This document shows, piece by piece, positions 28,851 to 38,479 of a stretch of 61,963 nt of DNA. The position numbers were made by a program, and so were the translations under genes. Source of the stretch: Ruminococcus sp. (GTDB taxonomy: Bacteria > Bacillota > Clostridia > Oscillospirales > Acutalibacteraceae); contig JAFLSJ010000003.1 of the NCBI GenBank assembly GCA_022511005.1, positions 1-61,963 of the forward strand, given 5' to 3'. The stretch's first letter is position 1. Every line of letters begins with the position of its first letter. Under the pieces are notes generated by a model. The model was not told where the DNA came from and searched no databases. It saw nothing but the letters and a program-made list of their open reading frames with translations.

Positions 28851-28945
28851 TTCACCAATTAAATACTAATCCCGATCTAAATTCCGGAAATCTTTAAACT
28901 GCGATTAGTATAATTAAACAAAATAAACGAAGTAAAAAATATCGG

Positions 28946-30433
28946 ATGGTGAATCCTTTGGTTAATAGTTTTGATAAATTTCCAAAAGAGGGACTTCACG
29001 AGGAATGTGGAGTTTTCGGAATATACAGTGATGGTACTTTAGACCCGGCATATTCTTGTTATAACGGACTTCTTGCATTACAGCACCGTGGGCAGGAGAG
29101 CTGCGGCATAGCTGTAAGCGACTGCGGTGTTATGGATTACCATAAGGATATGGGCTTGGTTACCGAGGTTTTCAACAATGATATTTTAGATTCTTTAAAC
29201 GGACAAATGGCTTTATCCCATGTCCGTTATTCAACGGCAGGCGGCTCTGTGCTTGAAAATGCACAGCCGCTTGTTATGCGTTATGTAAAGGGAACGCTTG
29301 CAGTTGCACATAACGGCAACCTTACAAATGCAGTTGAAATAAGAAAAGAGCTTGAACAGCGGGGAGCAATTTTTCAGACTACTATCGACAGCGAGGTTAT
29401 CTGTTATGTAATTGCAAGAGAGCGTTTAAAATGTCATTCAGTTGAAGATGCAGTAAAAAATGCAATGAAAAAAATCGAGGGTGCGTATTCACTGCTTGTA
29501 ATGAGCCCCAGAAAAATCATTGCCGCAAGAGATCCTCACGGCTTCAGACCGCTGTGTATGGGAAAAATAAACGGAACAGTAGTTTTTGCAAGTGAAAGTG
29601 CGGCACTTGATGCCTGTGGAGCAGATTTTGTGAGAGATATTGAGCCCGGCGAAATCGTTGTAGTAAACGAGGATGGTATCCGCAGTATTAAAACAGTAGA
29701 AAATCCTAAAAAATCACTTTGTATTTTTGAGTATATATATTTTGCACGTACAGATTCAATTATAGATTCTGTAAGCGTTTATGAGGCAAGAAAACAGGCA
29801 GGAAGAATTCTTGCAAGAGAATTTCCCGTAGAGGCTGATCTTGTAATCGGCGTGCCTGAATCGGGAATAGACGCCGCAATAGGCTACAGCGAGGAATCGG
29901 GAATTCCTTACGAAAAAGGCATTGTCAAGAATAACTACATAGGCAGAACATTTATTAAGCCAAGCCAGTCCGAAAGAATGAAAAGCGTTAGAATTAAGCT
30001 TAATCCGCTTATTAATTCCGTTAAAGGAAAAAGAGTTGTTATGATAGACGACAGTATCGTAAGAGGTACAACCGTAGACAGAATCGTAACAATGCTCAGA
30101 GAGGCAGGCGCAAAAGAAGTTCATATGAGAATTTCATCACCGCCTTTTATGTGGCCCTGTTATTACGGAACAGATATTCCGTCCCGAGAGGAGCTTATCG
30201 CCTGTAACCATTCAGTTGATGAAATCTGTAAGCTTAGCGGTGCAGATTCACTTGGATATCTGCCTGCGGAATTTTTAGGCGAGATGATTTTTAATAAAAA
30301 TGAAGGATACTGTGACGCCTGCTTTACAGGCAAATATCCTGCCGCCATAACAAAGCAAACTTTTAAAGGCAAAGAGCGTGGCGGAATGAACTTTGATAAA
30401 AAAATCCCTTTAAAGGAGAAGAAAAATGGCTAA
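28946..30433 (+). CDS. purF: Amidophosphoribosyltransferase
   Basis: PurF makes phosphoribosylamine from PRPP and glutamine, the first step of purine synthesis. The N-terminal Ntn glutaminase starts at Cys21 (HEECGVFGIY) after a short propeptide; LQHRGQESCGIA follows near residue 46. The C-terminal phosphoribosyltransferase domain carries the PRPP loop VVMIDDSIVRGTT near residue 364. Cysteines near the C-terminus may hold an iron-sulfur cluster as in the Bacillus enzyme. The start could instead be TTG 28958, which has GGTGA at the right distance. The last 8 bases overlap purB. Confidence 0.95.
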   Translation: MVNPLVNSFDKFPKEGLHEECGVFGIYSDGTLDPAYSCYNGLLALQHRGQESCGIAVSDCGVMDYHKDMGLVTEVFNNDILDSLNGQMALSHVRYSTAGGSVLENAQPLVMRYVKGTLAVAHNGNLTNAVEIRKELEQRGAIFQTTIDSEVICYVIARERLKCHSVEDAVKNAMKKIEGAYSLLVMSPRKIIAARDPHGFRPLCMGKINGTVVFASESAALDACGADFVRDIEPGEIVVVNEDGIRSIKTVENPKKSLCIFEYIYFARTDSIIDSVSVYEARKQAGRILAREFPVEADLVIGVPESGIDAAIGYSEESGIPYEKGIVKNNYIGRTFIKPSQSERMKSVRIKLNPLINSVKGKRVVMIDDSIVRGTTVDRIVTMLREAGAKEVHMRISSPPFMWPCYYGTDIPSREELIACNHSVDEICKLSGADSLGYLPAEFLGEMIFNKNEGYCDACFTGKYPAAITKQTFKGKERGGMNFDKKIPLKEKKNG

Positions 30434-31862
30434 AGATACATACGAGTCACCATTGTCAGCAAGATATGCAGACAAAGAAATGAAATATTTATTTTCACCT
30501 GATATGAAATTCCGTACATGGAGAAAGCTGTGGATAGCTCTTGCGGAATCAGAAAAAGAGTTAGGACTTCCCATAACTCAAGAGCAAATTGACGAGCTTA
30601 AAGCAAATCAGGATAATATTAACTATGAAGTTGCACAGGAGAGGGAAAAGCTTGTCCGTCACGATGTTATGAGCCATGTTTATGCATACGGCGAGCAATG
30701 TCCCAATGCAAAAGGAATTATACACTTGGGTGCAACCTCCTGCTATGTAGGCGATAATACAGACGTTATTATTATGACAGAAGCACTAAAGCTTGTAAGA
30801 AATAAGCTTGTAACTGTAATCAGAAACCTTGCAAAATTTGCAGATGAATATAAAGCACTTCCAACACTTGCTTTTACACATTTTCAGCCGGCACAGCCCA
30901 CAACGGTAGGTAAAAGAGCAACTCTCTGGATTCAGGATTTGTTGATGGATTTGGAAGATGTGGAATATCAGCTTTCAAAAGCAAAGCTTTTAGGGTCTAA
31001 GGGCACAACAGGTACTCAGGCAAGCTTTTTAGAGCTTTTTGACGGAGACCACGAAAAGGTAAAAGAGCTTGATAAAAAGATTGCAGAGAAAATGGGATAT
31101 AAAGGTTGCTTTGCAGTATCAGGACAGACATATTCAAGAAAGCTTGACGCTCAGTTTGTCAATGTTCTTGCAGGAATTGCCCAGAGTGCCGCTAAATTTT
31201 CAAATGATATAAGACTTTTACAGCACTTAAAAGAAGTAGAAGAACCTTTTGAAAAGAATCAGATAGGCTCATCTGCTATGGCATATAAGCGTAATCCTAT
31301 GAGAAGCGAAAGAATAGGCTCTCTGTCACGTTATGTAATGGTAGATGTTTTAAATACATATTTTACAACTGCAACACAGTGGTTTGAAAGAACTCTGGAC
31401 GACAGCGCAAATAAGCGTTTAAGCGTTCCTGAAGCATTCCTTGCAGTAGATGCAATTTTAAATCTTTATGCAAATGTTGCAGACGGACTTGTAGTTTATC
31501 CAAAGGTAATTGAGCAGAGATTAAGAAAAGAACTGCCCTTTATGGCAACAGAAAATATTATGATGGATGCTGTTAAAAAGAGAGGAGCAGACCGTCAGGT
31601 ACTTCACGAGAGAATCCGTGTTCATTCTATGGAAGCCTCAAAGGTAGTAAAGGAGCAGGGTGGAGAAAACGACTTGCTTGAAAGAATTGCATCAGATGAT
31701 GCTTTCGGTGTTACACTTGAAGAGCTTGAAGCTATCTTACAGCCTGAAAAATATACAGGCAGAGCAAAAGAGCAAACAGAAGATTTCTTAGCTAATGATG
31801 TTAAAAATGCATTGGCACCATATGATAACATTGAAACAGAAAAGCCTGAAATCAATGTATAA
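30426..31862 (+). CDS. purB: Adenylosuccinate lyase
   Basis: PurB releases fumarate from SAICAR and from adenylosuccinate, acting twice in purine synthesis. It has 478 residues, fumarase/aspartase superfamily. Motifs: RHDVMSHVYAYGEQCP near residue 78, IHLGATSCYVGDN with the catalytic region near 98, LAFTHFQPAQPTTVGKRA near 147, and the mobile-loop signature GSSAMAYKRNPMRSER near 280. AAAGGAGAAG precedes the ATG within purF. Confidence 0.97.
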   Translation: MAKDTYESPLSARYADKEMKYLFSPDMKFRTWRKLWIALAESEKELGLPITQEQIDELKANQDNINYEVAQEREKLVRHDVMSHVYAYGEQCPNAKGIIHLGATSCYVGDNTDVIIMTEALKLVRNKLVTVIRNLAKFADEYKALPTLAFTHFQPAQPTTVGKRATLWIQDLLMDLEDVEYQLSKAKLLGSKGTTGTQASFLELFDGDHEKVKELDKKIAEKMGYKGCFAVSGQTYSRKLDAQFVNVLAGIAQSAAKFSNDIRLLQHLKEVEEPFEKNQIGSSAMAYKRNPMRSERIGSLSRYVMVDVLNTYFTTATQWFERTLDDSANKRLSVPEAFLAVDAILNLYANVADGLVVYPKVIEQRLRKELPFMATENIMMDAVKKRGADRQVLHERIRVHSMEASKVVKEQGGENDLLERIASDDAFGVTLEELEAILQPEKYTGRAKEQTEDFLANDVKNALAPYDNIETEKPEINV

Positions 31863-31907
31863 CAGTAAGTAACTTTATTTTATATAAAGCAAAAAGGAGT
31901 ATGAATA

Positions 31908-33188
31908 ATGGTAAAGGCAATAGTCGGAGCTAACTGGGGAGACGAGGGCAAAGGTAAAATTACCGATGTTCTCGCAAATGACAGCGATGTTGTAATACGC
32001 TTTCAAGGCGGTGCAAACGCAGGTCATACAATAAAAAATAACTACGGAAAGTTTGCTTTGCATCAGCTTCCGTCAGGTGTTTTCCACCAAAATATTACTA
32101 ACGTAATAGGCAATGGTGTTGCATTCAGCGTTGAAAATTTTGTAAAGGAAATGAAGACCTTAAAAGAGGGCGGAGTTCCCGAACCGAAAATTTTAATTTC
32201 TGACAGAGCTCAGGTTGTAATGCCTTATCATGTTGATTTTGACTGCTATGAAGAAGAGCGTTTGGGTAAAAATTCATTCGGTTCAACAAAAAGCGGTATC
32301 GCACCTTTCTATTCAGATAAATATTCAAAAATAGGTTTTCAGATTAACGAGCTTTTTGATGATATGGATAGCCTTAAAGCTAAAATCAGTCACGCTCTTG
32401 AAATCAAAAATGCAACTCTAAAAAATCTTTATAATAAACCTGAAATAACCTTAGATGAAGTTTTCAATAAACTTATGGAATATAAAGAAATTCTTGCACC
32501 ATACGTTGGCGATAGCTTCACGTTTATACATAATGTAGTTAAAGAGGGTAAAAACATTCTTCTTGAGGGTCAGCTTGGCGCATTAAAAGATACAGATTTC
32601 GGTATTTATCCAATGGTTACTTCTTCTAATACAATTGCAGGCTACGGCGCAGTAGGTGCAGGCGGTATTCCACCATATGAAATTAAGGATATCGTAACAG
32701 TAGTTAAAGCATATTCAAGCGCAGTAGGTGCAGGTGAATTTGTAAGCGAAATCTTCGGTGAAGAGGCAGATAAACTAAGAATGAACGGCGGCGACGGCGG
32801 CGAGTTCGGCGCAACAACAGGTCGTCCCAGAAGAATGGGTTGGCTTGATTTGGTTGCTACCCGTTACGGATGTCAGGTTCAGGGTGCGACACAGATTGCA
32901 TTTACCGTTCTTGATGCTCTCGGTTATCTTGATGAAATTCCTGTCTGTGTTGCTTATGAGCTTGACGGTGAGGTTATTGATTACTTCCCATCAACAACAA
33001 AGCTTAAAAGATGTAAGCCTGTTTTAAAGGTATTAAAAGGCTGGAAAACGGATATTACAGGAATTAGAAATTATAACGAACTTCCACAGGAGTGCAGAGA
33101 TTATATTGAATTTGCAGAAAAAGAAATCGGAGTTCCAATTACAATGGTTTCAAATGGTCCTGCAAGAGAAGATATAATATATAAATAA
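31908..33188 (+). CDS. purA: Adenylosuccinate synthetase
   Basis: PurA joins IMP and aspartate using GTP, the first step from IMP to AMP. It has 426 residues of the usual family. The P-loop VGANWGDEGKGKITD at the N-terminus holds the catalytic Asp, and GGANAGHTIKN follows at about 38. The GTP-site helix EGQLGALKDTDFGIYPMVTSSNT is near 219, and TTGRPRRMGWLDL near 302. AAAAAGGAG precedes the ATG; 45 bases separate it from purB. Confidence 0.97.
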   Translation: MVKAIVGANWGDEGKGKITDVLANDSDVVIRFQGGANAGHTIKNNYGKFALHQLPSGVFHQNITNVIGNGVAFSVENFVKEMKTLKEGGVPEPKILISDRAQVVMPYHVDFDCYEEERLGKNSFGSTKSGIAPFYSDKYSKIGFQINELFDDMDSLKAKISHALEIKNATLKNLYNKPEITLDEVFNKLMEYKEILAPYVGDSFTFIHNVVKEGKNILLEGQLGALKDTDFGIYPMVTSSNTIAGYGAVGAGGIPPYEIKDIVTVVKAYSSAVGAGEFVSEIFGEEADKLRMNGGDGGEFGATTGRPRRMGWLDLVATRYGCQVQGATQIAFTVLDALGYLDEIPVCVAYELDGEVIDYFPSTTKLKRCKPVLKVLKGWKTDITGIRNYNELPQECRDYIEFAEKEIGVPITMVSNGPAREDIIYK

Positions 33189-33222
33189 TCGGCTTATTGG
33201 ATTTTGAAAGGAACGCAAAATT

Positions 33223-34776
33223 ATGAATATTCCTGAAAAAGAATTGGTAATTGTTCTTGACTTCGGCGGTCAGTATAACCAGCTAATTGCAAGACGAGTT
33301 CGTGAATGTAATGTATATTGCGAGATTTTGCCTTATACAACGAGTATAGAGAAAATTAAAGAATTGTCTCCCTCAGGTCTTATCTTCACAGGCGGACCAA
33401 ACAGTGTGTATGATGAAAATTCCCCTCATATTGATAAGGAGATTTTTGAGCTTGGTATTCCTGTTTTAGGTATCTGCTACGGCTGTCAGCTTATGGCTTA
33501 TACTTTAGACGGTGTTGTAACCGCCGCAATAGATAATTCATCCTGTGAATACGGTATGGCAAAGGCTTATTATAAGGCAGATGATGTTTTGTTTAACTCA
33601 CTTCCCGAGAGCGGAACTTCATGGATGAGCCACCGTGACTATATAAGCCAAGTGCCAAGCGGATTTACGGTTACAGCCCATACAGACGTTTGTCCGGTTG
33701 CGGCAATGTCCTGCCCTGAAAGAAACCTTTACGGTGTTCAGTTTCATCCGGAAGTTAACCATACAGAAAACGGTAAAGAAATGTTAAGAGCCTTTCTTTA
33801 TAATGTTTGTAAGTGTAAAGGTACTTGGAAAATGGAAAACTTCATTGACCAGACAGTTGACGAGCTTCGTCAGGAGATAGGAGATAAAGGCGTTGTTCTC
33901 GGCCTTTCAGGCGGTGTGGATTCTTCCGTTGCCGCCGCACTTCTAAGTAAAGCGGTGGGAAAACAGCTTACCTGCGTATTTGTCGACCAGGGCTTAATGA
34001 GAAAAGATGAGGGCGACTATGTAGAAGAAACCTTTACAAAACTGTTTGATATGAATTTTGTCCGAGTAAACTGTCAGGAAACATTTCTTTCAAAGCTTAA
34101 AGGTATTGATGAGCCTGAAGCAAAGCGTAAGGTAATAGGCGAGGAGTTTTATAAGGTTTTCTGGGATAAAATCAGAGAAGATTACGGCACAGGCTATTTT
34201 GCACAGGGCACAATTTACCCTGACCGCATTGAAAGCGGTAAAGGTGATGCCGCTACAATTAAAACACATCATAATCAGGTAAAACGGCCTGAGGATATTA
34301 AATTTGAAGGTGTCATTGAGCCGTTAAAAGATTTATTTAAAGATGAAGTAAGAATAGTAGGCGAAATGCTTGGTCTTCCACATGAGCTTGTATGGAGACA
34401 ACCTTTCCCCGGACCGGGCTTAGGTGTAAGAATAATCGGAGAAATAACAGCAGAGCGTGTAAAGCTTCTTCAGGAAGCAGATGCAGTTTTGCGTGATGAG
34501 ATGACCAAATGTGGATATGAAAAAGAACTCAGCCAGTTTTTTGCAGTTTTACCCGGAGTTAAAACTGTAGGCGTTATGGGCGATTCCCGAACATACGATG
34601 AGCTTATTGCAATCAGAGCAGTAACAACAGATGATTTTATGACTGCCGATTGGGCAAAAATCCCATATGAAATCCTCGGCAGAGTATCAAACCGCATAAT
34701 AAACGAAGTCGAACACGTAAACCGAGTAGTTTACGATATAACTTCCAAACCCCCCGGCACAGTGGAGTGGGAGTAA
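33223..34776 (+). CDS. guaA: GMP synthase (glutamine-hydrolysing)
   Basis: GuaA converts XMP to GMP with ammonia from glutamine. It has 517 residues. The N-terminal class I amidotransferase has the nucleophile Cys85 ([10 protein letters not shown]) and the partner motif [12 protein letters not shown] near 169. The ATP-pyrophosphatase P-loop is [12 protein letters not shown] near 227. The C-terminal dimerisation domain ends [11 protein letters not shown]. The last codons, V-E-W-E-stop, appear to be supplied by an element inserted at this point; a second copy reading I-E-W-E-stop is at 49078-49092. The enzyme is intact. Confidence 0.97.
   Translation: MNIPEKELVIVLDFGGQYNQLIARRVRECNVYCEILPYTTSIEKIKELSPSGLIFTGGPNSVYDENSPHIDKEIFELGIPVLGICYGCQLMAYTLDGVVTAAIDNSSCEYGMAKAYYKADDVLFNSLPESGTSWMSHRDYISQVPSGFTVTAHTDVCPVAAMSCPERNLYGVQFHPEVNHTENGKEMLRAFLYNVCKCKGTWKMENFIDQTVDELRQEIGDKGVVLGLSGGVDSSVAAALLSKAVGKQLTCVFVDQGLMRKDEGDYVEETFTKLFDMNFVRVNCQETFLSKLKGIDEPEAKRKVIGEEFYKVFWDKIREDYGTGYFAQGTIYPDRIESGKGDAATIKTHHNQVKRPEDIKFEGVIEPLKDLFKDEVRIVGEMLGLPHELVWRQPFPGPGLGVRIIGEITAERVKLLQEADAVLRDEMTKCGYEKELSQFFAVLPGVKTVGVMGDSRTYDELIAIRAVTTDDFMTADWAKIPYEILGRVSNRIINEVEHVNRVVYDITSKPPGTVEWE
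34762..34776 (+). other. attL: element boundary in the 3' end of guaA
   Basis: GTG GAG TGG GAG TAA ends guaA. GAGTGGGA is shared with the far boundary at 49081-49088, where ATT GAG TGG GAA TAG repeats the same protein end with a different codon choice. The 3' end of guaA is a well-known insertion site for tyrosine-integrase elements. Confidence 0.75.
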
Positions 34777-34836
34777 TGACGAGAACGCAAAAAGTCCAGT
34801 ATTTATGCGTATTTCCGACCTCTCAAATCATCTTTT

Positions 34837-34854
34837 GATAACAATTTGATAACA
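34837..34854 (+). repeat. Left arm-type repeat of the element
   Basis: GATAACAATTTGATAACA matches the repeat at 48964-48981 at 16 of 18 positions, in the same orientation. It lies 60 bases inside the left boundary; it may be an integrase arm-binding site. Confidence 0.65.
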
Positions 34855-34945
34855 TTTGTTAAAATCACCATTATTCTTTAATGCAGGTGGTTTTCAGGTC
34901 AAAGAATATAATATTTTGGCTTTCAAGTACAATGAACCATATTAT

Positions 34946-34981
34946 AAAACCCTTAGCTGTGGTAATGCAGCTAAGGGTTTT
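34946..34981. terminator. Bidirectional terminator at the left end of the element
   Basis: AAAACCCTTAGCTG pairs with CAGCTAAGGGTTTT. It sits between guaA and the convergent repressor gene and can end both. 34777-34945 holds no gene. Confidence 0.88.
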
Positions 34982-34988
34982 CGTCTTT

Positions 34989-35429
34989 TTATGTATGATA
35001 TTTATATCTCCAATCATCATACTGTTCTTTGTCTATTTTTTCGTTTTTAAGTTGCTGAGTCTTTTTGTTCCATTCATTAAATCGTTCAAATAGTTCAATA
35101 TAGCTTGTGCCTTTCTCACTGTCTAAACGCAGACAAACTTCGCCATTAATTTCTCCTATTTTAATACCGTAAATATCCTCTAATGCAAACAACGTATGCA
35201 TTAGATTATCGTAGCTTTCGATATTTGGAATATCAAGTGCCATTGGTGATACGTCAAGTGATTGCGCAAGCTTTTCAGTTAAATCTGCCTTAGGTGTTCT
35301 TTTTCCTGATTCGTATTGTGCCATTCTGATGTCAGCGCTTTTTTCGTCAAAGCCCACAGATGCACCTAACATCTTTTGTGTCATTCTGCATCTATTACGC
35401 AGAAATCGTATTCTTTCACCGATAGCCAT
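34989..35429 (-). CDS. XRE-family repressor of the mobile element
   Basis: The 146-residue protein begins MAIGERIRFLRNRCRMTQKMLGASVG, a Cro/C1-type helix-turn-helix spanning about residues 5-60, with IRMAQYESGKRTPKADLTEKLAQ completing it. The C-terminal half (from about 75) has no recognisable enzyme motif and ends in a charged helix. I chose ATG 35427-35429 with AGGGG upstream over the longer in-frame reading. It faces away from xis-int and shares an intergenic region with repeated CCTTAAAC sites and the inverted repeat TAAGCA/TGCTTA, so it most likely represses excision genes and itself. Confidence 0.85.
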   Translation of the reverse strand: MAIGERIRFLRNRCRMTQKMLGASVGFDEKSADIRMAQYESGKRTPKADLTEKLAQSLDVSPMALDIPNIESYDNLMHTLFALEDIYGIKIGEINGEVCLRLDSEKGTSYIELFERFNEWNKKTQQLKNEKIDKEQYDDWRYKYHT

Positions 35430-35463
35430 ATTAACAACCCCTATTTGGATAATCTGTATAATA

Positions 35464-35492
35464 AATATAACATATTTGTTTAAGGATGTCAA
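35464..35492 (-). promoter_or_regulatory. Repressor promoter (minus strand)
   Basis: On the minus strand TTGACA and TATATT are 17 bases apart. The spacer holds CCTTAAAC, which recurs on the same strand near 35585-35592 and may be an operator. Confidence 0.7.
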
Positions 35493-35534
35493 TGACACTA
35501 AAACAAAAAAGTTTAATTATTTTCAGAAATTCGC

Positions 35535-35563
35535 TTGACATAAGCAAAAATGCTTAGTATAAT
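35535..35563 (+). promoter_or_regulatory. xis-int promoter with internal operator
   Basis: TTGACA (35535-35540), 17 bases, TATAAT (35558-35563). The spacer is an inverted repeat TAAGCA-AAAA-TGCTTA (35541-35556), placed so that a bound repressor blocks polymerase. Confidence 0.85.
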
Positions 35564-35589
35564 ATAAATAACTTAAGCAAATAAGTTTA

Positions 35590-35760
35590 AGGAATGCAAT
35601 TGAATAACCGTCCAATGTGATACTCCGCCATGACCTAACTAATAAATCTTGTTAGTGAGCGAGAAAACGCCGCTAAAATAGGGCAGGAAAGGCATTGGGT
35701 AAAACGGCAAAAGCTTTGCTGAATGCTCAACTATAAAATATAAATTATGAAAGGACTGAT
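35590..35760 (+). other. Long structured leader before xis (function unknown)
   Basis: About 170 bases are transcribed before the excisionase start. The leader contains a CTAACTAA/TTGTTAG arm (35635-35656) and GC-richer segments (GAAAACGCCGC, GGGCAGGAAAGGCATTGGG, AAAACGGCAAAAGC) unlike the surrounding AT-rich DNA. I cannot assign it to a known RNA family. Confidence 0.4.
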
Positions 35761-35763
35761 ATT

Positions 35764-35967
35764 ATGAATAATAAATATCTTAGAGCAAAAGATGTAGCAG
35801 AAATACTCGATGTTTCAGTTTCGTATGCATACAAAGTGATTAGCAAGTTTAATAAAGAGCTTGAGGATAAAGGTTTCTTCACTTGTTCGGGCAGAATTAA
35901 CCGAGAGTATTTCAATGAAAGACTTTACAAATCTGAAAAGGAGAGTGATTTTAATGGCAGTTTATAA
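35764..35967 (+). CDS. Excisionase-like helix-turn-helix protein
   Basis: The 67-residue protein starts NNKYLRAKDVAEILDVSVSYAYKVISKFNKELEDKGF, a winged-helix of the MerR/Xis class, followed by FTCSGRINREYFNERLY. Such small proteins bend DNA and steer the integrase towards excision. AAAGGA precedes the ATG. It overlaps the integrase start by 14 bases, the usual xis-int coupling. Confidence 0.85.
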   Translation: MNNKYLRAKDVAEILDVSVSYAYKVISKFNKELEDKGFFTCSGRINREYFNERLYKSEKESDFNGSL

Positions 35968-37039
35968 GGATACCAATGGAACTTGGTACGTTATGACACG
36001 CTATGTTAATTGGAAAGGAGAACGTAAGCAGAAATGTAAGCGTGGATTTTCAACAAAGAAGGAAGCACAAGGTTGGGAGCGTACATTCCAACAGCAAAAT
36101 ACTGATGATATGGATATGACTTTTGAAGCTTTTACGGAGCTTTACGAAAGGGATAAAAAGCCTCGGTTAAAGGAAAACACTTGGCTTACAAAAGAACATA
36201 TTATTAAAACCAAAATTCTTCCTTATTTTGGTAGCCGTCGTATAAGTGATATTACTACGAAGGATGTAATTGCTTGGCAAAATGAAATGCTTGCATACAG
36301 AGATGAAAAGAAAAATCCTTTTTCCCAGACTTACTTAAAAACTTTGCATAATCAACTAAGCGCAATTTTTAATCACGCAGTTAGATTTTATAATCTCAAA
36401 TCAAATCCTGCTGCTAAAGTAGGAAATATGGGATCGGAAGAAAGCCGAGAAATGAAGTTTTGGACTAAGGAAGAATACAAACTTTTTGCAGACGAAATGA
36501 TGGATAAGCCTGCTTCGTATTATGCGTTTGAGCTTTTGTATTGGTGCGGTATTCGAGAGGGTGAGTTGTTAGCCTTAACTCCCGCTGATTTTGATTTTGA
36601 AAATGAATCTTTGAGGATAAATAAATCATATCAGCGCTTGCACGGTGAGGACATCATAACCACACCGAAAACAAAAAAGAGCAATCGTACTATCAAAATG
36701 CCAAAGTTTCTTTGTGATGAAATCAGAGATTATCTTGGAATGCTTTATGAAATTAAGAAGAAAGATAGAATCTTTGAATTTACCAAAAGGTATTTGCATC
36801 ACGAAATGGATAGAGGTACAAAGGCTTCAGGAGTTAAGCGTATCAGAATTCATGATTTAAGACACAGTCATATAAGCTTGTTAATTGATATGGGATTTTC
36901 AGCTGTTGCAATAGCTGATAGGGTAGGACACGAAAGTATCGAGATAACATATCGTTACGCACATCTTTTTCCGTCAAAGCAGAATGAAATGGCAGATAAA
37001 TTAGAAAATGAAAGGTTTGATTTACAAAATGTCAGCTAA
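35954..37039 (+). CDS. int: Tyrosine recombinase / integrase
   Basis: This recombinase inserts and excises the element at guaA. ATG 35954 follows AAGGAGAG and gives 361 residues. Residues 1-50 form an arm-binding domain (YKDTNGTWYVMTRYVNWKGERKQKCKRGFSTKKEA). The SAM-like core-binding domain covers about 55-150. The catalytic domain has Arg201 (CGIREGELLAL), the HDLRHSH box with His300 and Arg303, His326 (VGHE) and the nucleophile Tyr335 (YRYAH), all intact with normal spacing. It belongs to the Tn916-like group. Confidence 0.96.
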   Translation: MAVYKDTNGTWYVMTRYVNWKGERKQKCKRGFSTKKEAQGWERTFQQQNTDDMDMTFEAFTELYERDKKPRLKENTWLTKEHIIKTKILPYFGSRRISDITTKDVIAWQNEMLAYRDEKKNPFSQTYLKTLHNQLSAIFNHAVRFYNLKSNPAAKVGNMGSEESREMKFWTKEEYKLFADEMMDKPASYYAFELLYWCGIREGELLALTPADFDFENESLRINKSYQRLHGEDIITTPKTKKSNRTIKMPKFLCDEIRDYLGMLYEIKKKDRIFEFTKRYLHHEMDRGTKASGVKRIRIHDLRHSHISLLIDMGFSAVAIADRVGHESIEITYRYAHLFPSKQNEMADKLENERFDLQNVS

Positions 37040-37364
37040 AAACAGAGATGAACATAACCGCTGGAGAAATAAGATTGTTTCATTCAGGGTTTCGCCAGAA
37101 GAAAACGAGCAGATAAATATAGCGGTCAGCCTGTCAGGATATAACAAGCAGGACTATCTTATAAGTCGTTTGCTCAACAGAGAAATAGTTGTGCTGGGTA
37201 ATCCGAGAGTGTATAAGGCTCTTAGAAATCAGCTTGCAAATGTGCTTGATGAATTAAAGCGTATAGAAGCAGGAACACAGATTAACGATGAGCTTCTTGA
37301 CAACATCAAGCTGATTACGGTTACCCTCAACGGGATGAAGGAGGAATCAACTTGGAAAACATAA
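37029..37364 (+). CDS. MobC-like relaxosome accessory protein
   Basis: The 111-residue protein is basic at its N-terminus and contains KIVSFRVSPEENEQINIAVSLSGYNKQDYLISRLL (about residues 15-50). This is a ribbon-helix-helix-like pattern seen in MobC and related mobilization proteins of Clostridia. A coiled segment VYKALRNQLANVLDELKRIEAG follows. MobC helps the relaxase open the transfer origin. Assignment is by pattern and neighbourhood, so it is tentative. It overlaps the integrase end by 11 bases and the ATPase start by 13. Confidence 0.65.
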   Translation: MSAKNRDEHNRWRNKIVSFRVSPEENEQINIAVSLSGYNKQDYLISRLLNREIVVLGNPRVYKALRNQLANVLDELKRIEAGTQINDELLDNIKLITVTLNGMKEESTWKT

Positions 37365-38479
37365 ATGAAATGACTGCCCTTAACGCTTCTGTTGGCGCAG
37401 AAGCAGGACAGCCAATCATCAATAGTAACAACCATATTATAAATGAAAACTATATAGATTTCAATAGTTTGGAGCTAAATTGTGATATTGACGAAGCGTA
37501 TTTGCACACAGTTTCTATGGACGAGCTTTACAATACGGTTTACGACGGTAGACCGCCGATTATTGACGGCTTGCTTTACACAGGAACTTATTTGTTTGTA
37601 GGTGCTCCGAAGCTCGGAAAGAGTTTCCTAATGGCTCAACTTGCATATCACATCAGCACAGGAACTCCGTTTTGGAATTATCCTGTAAGAAAAGGAACTG
37701 TACTTTACCTTGCACTTGAAGATGATTACAGACGATTGCAAAAACGCCTGTATCAAATGTTCGGAACAGAAAGCACAGAAAATTTATACTTTTCTGTTTC
37801 GGCAAGTCAGCTTGGAAACGGACTTGATGAACAGTTGCAAAGCTTTGTTGATAGACACAGCGATACAAGGCTAATTATCATTGATACGCTTCAAAAAGTC
37901 AGAGAAGTCGGTGCTGATTATAGCTATGGGAAGGACTATGAGATTGTTACAAGGTTAAAGAAATTCGCTGACAGTAACGGCGTTTGTGTAATACTCGTTC
38001 ATCATACAAGAAAACAGAAATCCGATGATACCTTTGATATGATTTCAGGAACAAACGGCTTACTCGGTGCGGCTGATGGTGCGTTTGTTTTGCAAAAGGA
38101 AAAGCGAACAGCTAACTCTGCAACGCTTGAAATCTCGGGACGTGATCAACAGGATCAAAAGCTTTACTTAACTCGAAATACAACACGCCTGATTTGGGAA
38201 CTCGATAGAGTCGAAACGGAGCTTTGGAAAGAGCCGCCCGAGCCTGTGATAGAAGCTGTTGCAGAATTAGTGACAGAGGAACGATCGCAATGGTGCGGAA
38301 GTCCGACAGAGCTTGTTAAAGCACTTGGTTTGGATATAAGTGCAAACTCTCTTACACGAAATCTTAATATTAACTCTGCTCGTTTGTTTAATGAAAAAGG
38401 GATCAGATATTATAAAAAGAAGTGTCACGAAGGTCGAAGAATTATCCTTGCCTATGAGGGTAAGCGTGACGATATGTGA
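37352..38479 (+). CDS. RepA-like AAA ATPase (RecA-fold helicase)
   Basis: The start is TTG 37352, with GGAGG 7 bases upstream; the protein has 375 residues. Walker A: FVGAPKLGKSFLMAQL near residue 88. YLALEDDYRRLQKRL follows near 126. Walker B: RLIIIDTLQKV near 170. A helicase sensor VILVHHTRKQKSDDTFDMISGTNGLLGAADG is near 211. This is the RepA/RSF1010-type hexameric helicase family common on mobilizable elements, where it helps replicate the excised circle. The end of the gene contains phased GTGACG repeats that continue past its stop, a likely binding site. Confidence 0.85.
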   Translation: MENINEMTALNASVGAEAGQPIINSNNHIINENYIDFNSLELNCDIDEAYLHTVSMDELYNTVYDGRPPIIDGLLYTGTYLFVGAPKLGKSFLMAQLAYHISTGTPFWNYPVRKGTVLYLALEDDYRRLQKRLYQMFGTESTENLYFSVSASQLGNGLDEQLQSFVDRHSDTRLIIIDTLQKVREVGADYSYGKDYEIVTRLKKFADSNGVCVILVHHTRKQKSDDTFDMISGTNGLLGAADGAFVLQKEKRTANSATLEISGRDQQDQKLYLTRNTTRLIWELDRVETELWKEPPEPVIEAVAELVTEERSQWCGSPTELVKALGLDISANSLTRNLNINSARLFNEKGIRYYKKKCHEGRRIILAYEGKRDDM

